Positions 9,341 through 16,739 of a DNA stretch of 64,000 bases are shown piece after piece. Made by a program: the position numbers and the translations under genes. The notes beneath the pieces were generated by a model, which saw only the letters and a program-made list of their open reading frames with translations, did no database searches and was not told the DNA's origin. How positions within the stretch are numbered: position 1 is the stretch's first letter; the number at the start of each line of letters is the position of its first letter. Source of the DNA: Myxococcales bacterium (GTDB taxonomy: Bacteria > Myxococcota_A > Polyangia > Haliangiales > Haliangiaceae); contig JADJUW010000001.1 in the NCBI GenBank assembly GCA_016716835.1, forward strand, positions 62,001 to 126,000. Reading direction: 5' to 3'.

Positions 9341-9480
9341 AATCGCAGCTCGCCGTCGATCGCCTTCTTGGTTGCCGCCATTTCGACCGCGCTCTGCACC
9401 GCATCCTTCCCGATCAGCTCCTTGAGAACGACCGTCGATAGACTCGCGCCGCCGACGTCTAATGGCCCATGGGCCACCAC
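9331..9480 (-). pseudogene. Probable 3' remnant of a gene (49 codons from GTG)
   Basis: The minus-strand frame ending in TGA at 9333-9331 reads VVAHGPLDVGGASLST, then VVLKELIGKDAVQSAVEMA and ends DGELRLVI, a protein-like composition. The frame stays open further upstream, past 9560 under the antitoxin gene, without an ATG. It looks like the C-terminal part of a gene whose 5' end was lost or replaced by the toxin-antitoxin pair; alternatively it is a real 49-residue protein starting at the double GTG (9480). No family is recognised. Confidence 0.35.
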
Positions 9481-9570
9481 AAGCCGAGGATCGCATCGTC
9501 GAGCTGCAATCGCGCGTTCTGGGTTGACGAGGCGGGGTAAAAAAACGGTGACCGACAGGCGGAGTTCAGC

Positions 9571-9576
9571 TACAAT
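9571..9576 (+). promoter_or_regulatory. -10 element of the toxin-antitoxin pair
   Basis: TACAAT ends 6 nt before the GTG start at 9583, so transcription would begin at or next to the start codon. No good -35 is visible at the usual spacing. Any AAAGG ribosome site is too close to the GTG to act, which also argues for a leaderless message. Confidence 0.5.
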
Positions 9577-9582
9577 AAAGGT

Positions 9583-9816
9583 GTGAGTGCAGTATCCGAA
9601 ATCCGAGCACTAGCGAAGAGCCTCAGCGAAGAGGAGCGACGGGATTTGGCTCGGGAACTACTCGGCGAGGACGCCGATGGGGCTGTCGATCATGCGTGGG
9701 CTGCGGCGTGGATTGCCGAGTGTGATCAGCGGCTGCACGATGTCTCCATCCAGCGAGAACCGACGATTGCTGCAAGCGACGTTGTTGCGCGCTTGTTGTC
9801 TCGTGTCCAACGATGA
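9583..9816 (+). CDS. Antitoxin, addiction-module component family
   Basis: The 77-residue acidic protein matches the short 'putative addiction module component' antitoxins: a helical N-terminus (IRALAKSLSEEERRDLARELLG) and a W..E...R motif in its middle (AAAWIAECDQRLHDV). Such proteins bind and neutralise a RelE/ParE-type toxin and repress their own promoter. It starts with GTG and its TGA overlaps the toxin ATG by four bases, the classic coupled layout. Confidence 0.85.
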   Translation: MSAVSEIRALAKSLSEEERRDLARELLGEDADGAVDHAWAAAWIAECDQRLHDVSIQREPTIAASDVVARLLSRVQR

Positions 9817-10112
9817 AATATCAGGTTACGGTTGCGGCGACGGCAATTCTCGAAGTTGAACTTGCGGCGGATTGGTATTTGAGCCGCGCCCCGATTGTCG
9901 CTCAACAGTTCGTGACCTCTTTCGCGCACGTCTTGAACTCGCTTGAAGAATATCCCTTGCGGGGCAATACCTTAGAGGCTGGTTCGCGATATCGACAGGT
10001 GCGCATTCCATCATTTCCGTACCTTGCTATTTACACCGTCAACGCTGAAAGCGTCACGGTGCTTGCCGTTGCACACGAGCGTCGGCAGCCGCTGTACTGG
10101 CTTGGACGGTAA
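9813..10112 (+). CDS. RelE/ParE-family toxin
   Basis: The 99-residue product has the compact RelE/ParE fold: VAATAILEVELAADWYLSRAP at the N-terminus, SLEEYPLRGN in the middle, then YRQVRIPSFPYLAIYTVNAESVTVLAVAHERRQPLYW at the end. RelE members cleave mRNA on the ribosome and ParE members poison gyrase; the C-terminal AHERR(Q)P..W pattern is common to both, so the target cannot be assigned. It is translationally coupled to the antitoxin gene upstream. Repeats flank the pair. Confidence 0.88.
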   Translation: MKYQVTVAATAILEVELAADWYLSRAPIVAQQFVTSFAHVLNSLEEYPLRGNTLEAGSRYRQVRIPSFPYLAIYTVNAESVTVLAVAHERRQPLYWLGR

Positions 10113-10176
10113 ATGCCACACGATCTGGCCTGTCCTGCCGGCTAGCGCGAGCAAGTCAACGGCGGCGCCCGCTTAA

Positions 10177-10485
10177 CATGGCGACATCTTGCTAGGCTGC
10201 TGCGAAAAAAGAAAGCCGCCGCGCAGAATTGCGCGACGGCCGTGCCGGCGCCGTCCGTCCGATTCACCGGCGCTTTGGATGTATTGCGACGAGCGTGCCA
10301 AGGCGGCGGCGGTCGGGTGCGCTGCCGGGAAATGCCAGCGGGGAGGGCCGCCTGCGACGGGATGTGACCACGTGGATACAGGTGCGTGGCGTGCGGGTGG
10401 GGCGGCGGCGCGACAGGTCGCGCATGCCATTGATCTGTAAACTTTGAGGCGCCGGGCGCGGCCGCCAGTAGCCAGCGCCCCGGCG
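10177..10485. repeat. 309-bp direct repeat, copy 2 (repeat A)
   Basis: This is the second copy of 7840-8148. It too contains the intrinsic terminator and a trailing ATG on the minus strand. Here that ATG opens only a seven-codon frame (ATG TTA AGC GGG CGC .. TGA) whose first bases still resemble the lipoprotein gene start, suggesting a lost paralogue. Between it and the vWA gene (10486-10610) I see no gene. Confidence 0.9.
10205..10240 (-). terminator. Intrinsic terminator in repeat A copy 2
   Basis: The stem, loop and T-tract are identical to copy 1. On the minus strand it would terminate messages from the vWA-protein gene, whose stop lies about 420 bp upstream. Confidence 0.8.
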
Positions 10486-10610
10486 CTCCATCGCCAACCA
10501 AGCGCAATGCAAAGATTGGGTCGCTCGCATAGTCGAAATCTGGTTGGTCAGCCAAACGTGCGCGGCTGCTAGGTGATCGGAAGCAGGTCTGAGAATTGTG
10601 GTCCAGCGTC

Positions 10611-10644
10611 CCCGGCCCTGGGTTAATAAATGACCCGGGCCGGG
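10611..10644. other. Strong hairpin after the vWA gene
   Basis: CCCGGCCC(T)GGGT and ACCCGGGCCGGG form a 12-bp stem with one bulged base and a 9-nt AT-rich loop, 16 bp beyond the stop at 10661. There is no U-tract on either strand, so it may stabilise a 3' end or act as a non-canonical terminator. Confidence 0.55.
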
Positions 10645-10660
10645 CGCCGCAGCGCAACAG

Positions 10661-13450
10661 CTACGGGGCGTCTTCAGCGGCAAACTCGACTTCGTACGCC
10701 TCGCGTTCGAGATCAAACCGTTGGTCTAGCACCGCGGCCCACGTGGCTTCGACCACGCAGGCGTAAAAGGCTGGCGACCCGCCGGAGTTGGCGTGAGCAC
10801 GTACGTCGACGATTTCTGCAAACGTTGTGTCGATCACCAGCGTTACCTTATCGGCGGGGCCGCGAGCAACCTTGCGGCAGGCGGCGGTATCGATGAGCGC
10901 CCGAAGATCGGGCGCCTGCCGGCGGATGCCCCGCGCGCCATCACCGCCAGCGCCGAAACCCGCTGCACCAAAACCGCCGAGGCCGATGCCGGCATGTTCA
11001 AAGCCGTCGTACGAAGGTCGTGTGCCGGGTTCGATTGCCAGATATGAGGTCACGGGCGAAACGGCGCGGCCATACATGGCAACCTTGTATTGCTCTTCAT
11101 CACTGAACTCGCCGTATTCGTCTTCGGAGAAGAGCCAACCCGCCGTGGCTATCGAGAAGCGCTGATTGACAGTGACGGTGCGTGTGAAGTCGTCGCTCCA
11201 AATTTTGCCGCGCAGCTGGACCCGTGTCGGCGCGGCGTTGCCGGCGATTCCCATCAATCGCAGGCCGGTGCCTTCCTTGAGCGAGTCCGGGATTTCTTCA
11301 TTGTCGCCGTCCACCTCGGGCCAACCGACGACGCGAAAATTGTCGATTTGGGTGGGCCGGACCAAATGCAGGGCAACCGCCCCGAGTCGTTTTTCGCCAG
11401 AACCGCCTAGGCCGTCGAGGGTGACGGCAATGCCGCGATGGCGGGTGGCGAGTACGCCGCGTGGCAGCGTATCGTCGCGAACGAAGGTGACTTCGTCGGC
11501 GCTTTCGTCGAGTTTAACGGTGGCAACGTGGACGATGGCGCGCGGTGGCAAGCCTGCCAGCGCGGCGAGCGCATCGCGGTTGTGAAAGCCGGGCCGTAGC
11601 AAGTCGTCAGTCAGAAACACCAGCCGGGTCGGCGCCGTGTCACCGCGAAGGATCTCGGTCGCGAGCGTCGCCGCGGCATCAAGCGCGCTGCCGTTGCCGG
11701 GGGCAAAGCCACCGGCCGCGACCGCTTTGTCGAGCGCGATCGCCACGGTCGCCGCCGGCTGCCACTTGCCGAATACGCGGCTGGCGCGGCGTCGGTAGCT
11801 GACGATCTCAAACGAAGCGTCAGGCAGGTGCGAAGCGTAGGCCTTGATGAGCCGCAGTTGCGCCGCGATGCCTTTGGCTTGCTGCGAGTGCGAGGCGTCG
11901 ACGGCAAACACCACGTGGGCGCCTTTGGGTGCGGGTAGCAATTCGGCCGCGGTGTCGAGCTCGAACCGAGCGATCTGTTTGTCAGCGATGACGTCGACGC
12001 GGCCGAGCCTGCCGGCGACGATGTCGATCGTTGGTGCGGCGATTTCGATGGTGGCGACGCCGCTGTCGTCAGGATTGTAGGGCGCGTCTTGGATGAACAG
12101 CGGCGTATCGGTGGCCGACGCCTGCGCCGCGGTATTGCCGGGCCCGAACCGCAACGACCACGCGCGCAGCACGCCGGCATCAGTCGGCACATGGTCAGAA
12201 ACGATGAGCCGCCAGGTACCGGCCGCGGGCATTGGCTCTGGCAAGGAAATCACTTGTGACATGCGCAAATCGTTTTCGCGGCCGCCCCATGGCTGGTCGG
12301 CTTCGCCCACGACATCGAGCAGTTCGCCTGTCGGGGTCAGCAGCTGCAAGCGGATATCGCCGCGCCAGGTATGTTCGATGTCGACGACGAGGGTGACTTC
12401 GGTGGCGAGTTGCTGGGTTTGCCGGGTCGGCGCCACGCTTATTACGCTGGCCACGTATCCCGCGCTAGCCTCTAGTTCGTCGGCGTGTTCGCGCTGCCAC
12501 GGCGGAACGTCTGGTATGGTCAAGATGAACGGGGTGTCGACGGAGAAACGATTGCCGTCGACGCGCAGCAATGTTGCCGCGTCGCCCCAACTCGGCTTGA
12601 CGGTGATCACTGGGTTTGCGAGTTTGCTTACCCTCAGCGGGTCCGCCGGGAAATCCGTTTGCAACGCGTCGTTCGTGCCGGCGGTGCCGAGGCCGCCGAG
12701 GAGCTCGCCGGGCGCGATGCCTTCGCTCAGGTCCGCTACCATGGTCGCTCCGGTCGGGCTTGATAGCGCGCACCCGCCGCGAGCACACAACTGGGCGATG
12801 CGTTGCCGGGCTGCGGCGGAAAACAGCTTGGCGAACAGACTAGGCGCTGCGGATTCATTGGTTGCAGTCCCGGCGGCATCGGTCTCTTCGGCCTCTTCGT
12901 CGGCCTCTTCGTCGGTTTCTGTCGCGGCTTCCGTCCGGGGATAAAACACCACCATTCTGCCGTTTTGGTACCGGGTCGGCGCAGTCAACGTGTATTCGAC
13001 GGTCGAGGTTTGTCCGGCCAGCACCGGAAAAATCTGCAAGCCGAGCTTGTCGGTCCACAGCCAATACAGCCATGCCGGATCTTTTGGTCGATGCGGGCCG
13101 AGACCCGTGAGTTCGCGATACAAAGCCTCGGCTTTTTCGGCGGCCATCAGTTCGCCGTCGTACCAGCGGTCATGGGCGCGAATCCGCAGCCCGGTTGCCG
13201 CGGCGCCGTAAGGCAAATCGATTTCTAGGTAGACCTGATCAGTCACCTTGCCTGCATTGGCGAAGGTCCGCCGCACCCTGTAGGTGGCGATGCCTCCGTC
13301 GACCGAAATCGCGACGTTGTGGGCGATCTCGCGTACCGGCTGGCTGCGGGTCGCGACCAAAGAATCGGCTGCACTGGGTTGGGCGCCGAGCACCAGGACA
13401 AGTGCCACGAAGATGCTGCTTGCGCCGATGCCTGTGGGGAGGAATTGCAT
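10661..13450 (-). CDS. VIT / P-domain / von Willebrand A surface protein
   Basis: A 929-residue exported protein. A signal peptide (IFVALVLVLGAQPSAAD) follows the chosen ATG at 13450; a longer TTG start is possible but gives a poorer leader. Residues about 40-170 are a VIT domain (YRVRRTFANAG, VYLEIDLPYGA, ELMAAEKAEALYREL). An acidic Glu/Asp linker follows. Residues about 340-440 resemble a P/Homo-B proprotein-convertase domain (VDIEHTWRGDIRLQLLTP .. AGTWRLIVSDH). A vWA domain with MIDAS motif DASHS lies near 515-680. A Gly-rich stretch then leads to a C-terminal domain (VIDTTFAEIVDVRAHAN). These domains usually mediate protein binding at the cell surface. The P-domain in this place is unusual. 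Confidence 0.85.
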   Translation of the reverse strand: MQFLPTGIGASSIFVALVLVLGAQPSAADSLVATRSQPVREIAHNVAISVDGGIATYRVRRTFANAGKVTDQVYLEIDLPYGAAATGLRIRAHDRWYDGELMAAEKAEALYRELTGLGPHRPKDPAWLYWLWTDKLGLQIFPVLAGQTSTVEYTLTAPTRYQNGRMVVFYPRTEAATETDEEADEEAEETDAAGTATNESAAPSLFAKLFSAAARQRIAQLCARGGCALSSPTGATMVADLSEGIAPGELLGGLGTAGTNDALQTDFPADPLRVSKLANPVITVKPSWGDAATLLRVDGNRFSVDTPFILTIPDVPPWQREHADELEASAGYVASVISVAPTRQTQQLATEVTLVVDIEHTWRGDIRLQLLTPTGELLDVVGEADQPWGGRENDLRMSQVISLPEPMPAAGTWRLIVSDHVPTDAGVLRAWSLRFGPGNTAAQASATDTPLFIQDAPYNPDDSGVATIEIAAPTIDIVAGRLGRVDVIADKQIARFELDTAAELLPAPKGAHVVFAVDASHSQQAKGIAAQLRLIKAYASHLPDASFEIVSYRRRASRVFGKWQPAATVAIALDKAVAAGGFAPGNGSALDAAATLATEILRGDTAPTRLVFLTDDLLRPGFHNRDALAALAGLPPRAIVHVATVKLDESADEVTFVRDDTLPRGVLATRHRGIAVTLDGLGGSGEKRLGAVALHLVRPTQIDNFRVVGWPEVDGDNEEIPDSLKEGTGLRLMGIAGNAAPTRVQLRGKIWSDDFTRTVTVNQRFSIATAGWLFSEDEYGEFSDEEQYKVAMYGRAVSPVTSYLAIEPGTRPSYDGFEHAGIGLGGFGAAGFGAGGDGARGIRRQAPDLRALIDTAACRKVARGPADKVTLVIDTTFAEIVDVRAHANSGGSPAFYACVVEATWAAVLDQRFDLEREAYEVEFAAEDAP

Positions 13451-13671
13451 GAACGTTGCGACACCGCCGGCGCAGCTTGGTTTCAACAATCGTCAGCGCT
13501 TGGGTCAGAAATGGCGCCAACGCGCGCACGCTCGCAGCAATTCCACCCCGCGCAACGCCAAGATCCGTGCAGTTGCGACCCGGTGCGGAGCTGCTGGATG
13601 GCTCCTTCGGTCTCGCCAAATTCCGGACCGTGGTTAACCGATTTCTAACGTAACATGTTTCAGCGTCGCGA

Positions 13672-14220
13672 TTACCGCAGCGTGACGGCGAAGCCCAGCC
13701 CGATGTGAGGCGACAGGGCTTCGTCGTTTTCGGTGGCGTACCAAAGCACGCCCGCGTCGACGTAGGCGAGCAGGCCGACGTGGGAGGCGGCGGGGGCGAT
13801 CAAGAGCTCGAGGCGCGCGGCGCCCACGACGCCTTCGAGGCGTGCATCGTCGGCGATAAGCGATTCCACGGCGCCGCGGGCATAGCCAAATTTTGCGCCG
13901 AGGCGCAACTGCCGCGTGCCGGCGAGGCCGCCCGTTAGCGACGAGGACGAGGTATGCCACTGCGTTAGCACGCCGGTGCGAGCCAGGAAGACCTCGGTCG
14001 ATCGAGACAGGTCATTGATGCCAACTGACGCGCAGACGCCGATGCCGACGTCGTCATTGACGTAGTAGGTGAGGCACGGCGCCACGGGAAAATGCAACAC
14101 CGACATTTCGCCGCCGACGGCGAGGCGGCGCGTGTCAGCCCGGGCGGCATCGGCCGAGCCGAGCAGCGACAGCGCGGTGAGCAAGCAAGCGGAGGCGAGA
14201 GGTATCGTTGCTTTTTGCAT
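13672..14220 (-). CDS. Predicted outer-membrane beta-barrel protein
   Basis: The 182-residue product has a clear signal peptide (LLTALSLLGSADAARA) and alternating beta-strand sequence ending in the aromatic/hydrophobic pattern HIGLGFAVTLR, as in small outer-membrane barrels. No named family is recognised. The ATG at 14220 is chosen because it gives the signal peptide; longer frames run through nadB. It sits 115 bp after nadB on the same strand and about 220 bp before the vWA gene. Confidence 0.65.
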   Translation of the reverse strand: MQKATIPLASACLLTALSLLGSADAARADTRRLAVGGEMSVLHFPVAPCLTYYVNDDVGIGVCASVGINDLSRSTEVFLARTGVLTQWHTSSSSLTGGLAGTRQLRLGAKFGYARGAVESLIADDARLEGVVGAARLELLIAPAASHVGLLAYVDAGVLWYATENDEALSPHIGLGFAVTLR

Positions 14221-14335
14221 GCAAAATGTTTCGCATGCACGCACGCCTTTTGTCGAACGTACAACGACAAGAACAGGGTTGCGCGTGAGGTTGGGCACAA
14301 CCTTGCCCGAAATTGCCAGACCAACGTGCCCAGCA

Positions 14336-15982
14336 TCACGCCGTCGGGCCGTTGGTGAGCTGCAGCTCGGTGTGCATGGGCTCGGAGAATTTTGTCGGGT
14401 AGTCGAGGCTATAGTGAAGGCCGCGCGACTCCTTGCGGCGGCGCGCGCTCTCGATGATGAGGTGCGCGACGAGCGCGAGGTTGCGCAATTCGACCAGATC
14501 GCTGGTGATCTTGAAGTCCCAATAGTACTCGCGGATTTCTTCGCGCAAGACCTCGATGCGGCGGCGCGCGCGCTCGAGGCGCTTGTCGCTGCGCACGATG
14601 CTGACGTAGCTCCACATGAAGCGGCGGATCTCGTCCCAGTTGAGTGACACCACGATGGCGTCTTGCGAATCGGTGGCGTCGCCGGAGCTCCACGGCGCGA
14701 TGTTGCTTGGCCGCACCGGCGTGACGAGCTTGGCGGCGGCAGCGGCGCGAGTGGAAAACACCATGCCCTCAAGCAGCGAGTTGGACGCAAGGCGGCACGC
14801 GCCGTGCAACCCCGTGCTCGCGGTCTCGCCGACGGCAAACAAGTTTCTAACGCTGGTTTGGCCAAATTCGTCGGTCTTGACGCCGCCGCACATATAGTGC
14901 GCCGCGGGCACGACGGGGATGGGCTGCTTGGTCATGTCGATGCCGAGTGCCAGGCAGCGTTCATAAATGTTGGGAAAGCGCTCGCGGACAAAGTCGGCGG
15001 GCAGATGCGTCATGTCCAGACCCACCGCGTCGGCGCCGGTTTTCTTGAGCTCGTTGTCAATGGCGCGCGCGACGACATCGCGCGGCCCGAGCGATTTGAG
15101 CGGATGATAGTTTTCCATGAAGGTCGCGCCGACCTCGCCTGGCGTGCGCGGTAGGTGGCGCAAGATGCCGCCTTCACCGCGCAAGGCTTCCGAGATGAGG
15201 AAGCTCTTGGCGTGGGGATGAAAGAGCACGGTGGGGTGAAACTGCACGAACTCGAGATCGCTGACGACGGCGCCGATGCGATAGGCCATGGCTATGCCGT
15301 CGCCGGTCGCGACGTCGGGGTTAGAGGTATAGACGAAGACCTTGCCGGCGCCGCCGGTGGCGAGCACGGTGGCGCCGGCGACGACGGTCTTGACCTCGCC
15401 GCTGTGGCTGTCGAGAATGTACGCGCCAAAGCACGCCGCGTCGCCGCCGTACTTGGCCATCGAGAGCAAGTCGACCGCGATGTGATCGTGGATGATCGTG
15501 ATGTTGGGATGTGCCGCGGCCGCGGCGAGCATGGCGCGTTGGATTTCGCGGCCGGTGATGTCTTGGTAGTGCACGACGCGGCGCTCGGAGTGGCCGCCCT
15601 CGCGCGTAAGATCGAGCTCGCCATCGGTGCCGCGCGCGAGATTGACGCCGAGTTCGAGCAGGCGGCGCACCTGCGCCGGGCCCTCGCGCACCACCATCTC
15701 GACGATGGCGCGGTCGCATAGGCCGTCGCCGACGGTGAGCGTGTCCTCGATGTGCTTATCGAAGGAGTCGGTCTCGGCGAGCACCGCGGCTACGCCGCCT
15801 TGCGCCCAATTGGTCGCGGTATCGTCGAGTGCCTTTTTGGCAACGACGAGCACCTTGCCGTGCGGTGCGGCCTGCAGCGCGAAGTTGAGGCCCGCAATGC
15901 CCGAGCCGAGCACTAAGTAGTCGGTTTCTAGGTAGGCCGTCTGCGCGCGGGTGGTGTGGGAATTGTCGCGGCTGGTGCTCAT
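14336..15982 (-). CDS. nadB: L-aspartate oxidase
   Basis: NadB oxidises L-aspartate to iminoaspartate, the first step of de novo NAD synthesis, using FAD. The 548-residue product has the N-terminal dinucleotide-binding motif VLGSGIAGLN, the flavoprotein segment TNWAQGGVAAV, REGGHSERRVVH, FVQFHPT, the HYMCGGV region and GLHGACRLASNSLLEG, all typical of NadB rather than succinate dehydrogenase. The C-terminal helical domain (RFMWSYVSIVR) is present and length is normal. nadA and nadC are not in the window. Only 40 bp separate it from the divergent transglycosylase gene. Confidence 0.95.
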   Translation of the reverse strand: MSTSRDNSHTTRAQTAYLETDYLVLGSGIAGLNFALQAAPHGKVLVVAKKALDDTATNWAQGGVAAVLAETDSFDKHIEDTLTVGDGLCDRAIVEMVVREGPAQVRRLLELGVNLARGTDGELDLTREGGHSERRVVHYQDITGREIQRAMLAAAAAHPNITIIHDHIAVDLLSMAKYGGDAACFGAYILDSHSGEVKTVVAGATVLATGGAGKVFVYTSNPDVATGDGIAMAYRIGAVVSDLEFVQFHPTVLFHPHAKSFLISEALRGEGGILRHLPRTPGEVGATFMENYHPLKSLGPRDVVARAIDNELKKTGADAVGLDMTHLPADFVRERFPNIYERCLALGIDMTKQPIPVVPAAHYMCGGVKTDEFGQTSVRNLFAVGETASTGLHGACRLASNSLLEGMVFSTRAAAAAKLVTPVRPSNIAPWSSGDATDSQDAIVVSLNWDEIRRFMWSYVSIVRSDKRLERARRRIEVLREEIREYYWDFKITSDLVELRNLALVAHLIIESARRRKESRGLHYSLDYPTKFSEPMHTELQLTNGPTA

Positions 15983-16022
15983 ATGGCTCGCATCGAGGAT
16001 GCCGCCTTGTTACCATATTTTT

Positions 16023-16712
16023 ATGAGATGGCTGGGGATGGCTGCGGCGGCGTTGGGGCTGGCGCTAGCCTTTGGCGGCGGCGCGGGCGGTGGCGTGACG
16101 AGCGCGGCGGCGGACATTTACTCCCACACCGACGCCGACGGCGAGCTCTACTTTACCAATATTGCGCCGCGCGGTGCCGAGCGGAAAAAGTGGAAAAAGG
16201 TGCTCGTCTCCGAACCGGAGGCGGGCTCGAAGGCCTCCGCCAAGCGCGGGGCGTGTGTCGGGTGTGATCGGGTGCCGGCGCGCGATATGTCGGCCGAGCG
16301 GTTTACGCGTTACGACGTCTATATCTATGAAGCCGCTGCGCTGTATCAGCTGCCACCTGCGCTCATTCGTGCGGTGATGCATACCGAGAGCAACTACGAT
16401 CCCAATGTTGTCTCCGGCGCCGGCGCGCAAGGGCTGATGCAGCTCATGCCCGGCACCGCGACCGAGCAAGGGGTGCAAAATGCGTTTGACCCGCGTGAAA
16501 ATATTTTAGGCGGTGCACGCTACCTGCGGCTGATGGCGAATCGCTTCAGCGGCGACTTGGCGTTAACCGCGGCGGCGTACAACGCGGGCCCGGGCGCGGT
16601 GGCGAAATATAATAATAGCGTGCCGCCGTATCGCGAGACCATGGCCTACGTGGCGCGGGTGCAGGAGCGGTACGCGATGTACCTAGCGCAAGAACAAGCC
16701 GGCAAGAAGTAG
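16023..16712 (+). CDS. Lytic murein transglycosylase with DUF4124 domain
   Basis: The enzyme cleaves peptidoglycan glycan strands to 1,6-anhydro ends. After a signal peptide (residues 1-30) comes a DUF4124-like strand (DIYSHTDADGELYFTNI), then a family 1 SLT domain: ALIRAVMHTESNYDP with the catalytic Glu, GAQGLMQLMPGTA, NILGGARYLR and ALTAAAYNAGPGAV. The product is 229 residues. The start at 16023 fits both the signal peptide and a TACCAT hexamer 6 nt upstream. It is transcribed divergently from nadB. Confidence 0.92.
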   Translation: MRWLGMAAAALGLALAFGGGAGGGVTSAAADIYSHTDADGELYFTNIAPRGAERKKWKKVLVSEPEAGSKASAKRGACVGCDRVPARDMSAERFTRYDVYIYEAAALYQLPPALIRAVMHTESNYDPNVVSGAGAQGLMQLMPGTATEQGVQNAFDPRENILGGARYLRLMANRFSGDLALTAAAYNAGPGAVAKYNNSVPPYRETMAYVARVQERYAMYLAQEQAGKK

Positions 16713-16739
16713 CCGCGCTTCGCGTGATATGGTGTCGCC

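Noticed and set aside
10142..10657. Minus-strand ORF of 171 codons across repeat A copy 2
   Set aside because: It runs through a non-coding repeat and its terminator; the same frame in copy 1 breaks differently, and composition is Arg/Pro/Ala-rich as expected by chance in GC-rich DNA.
13672..14865. Extended version of the outer-membrane protein gene
   Set aside because: The extra N-terminal part lies within nadB in another frame and is low complexity; the signal peptide begins at 14220.
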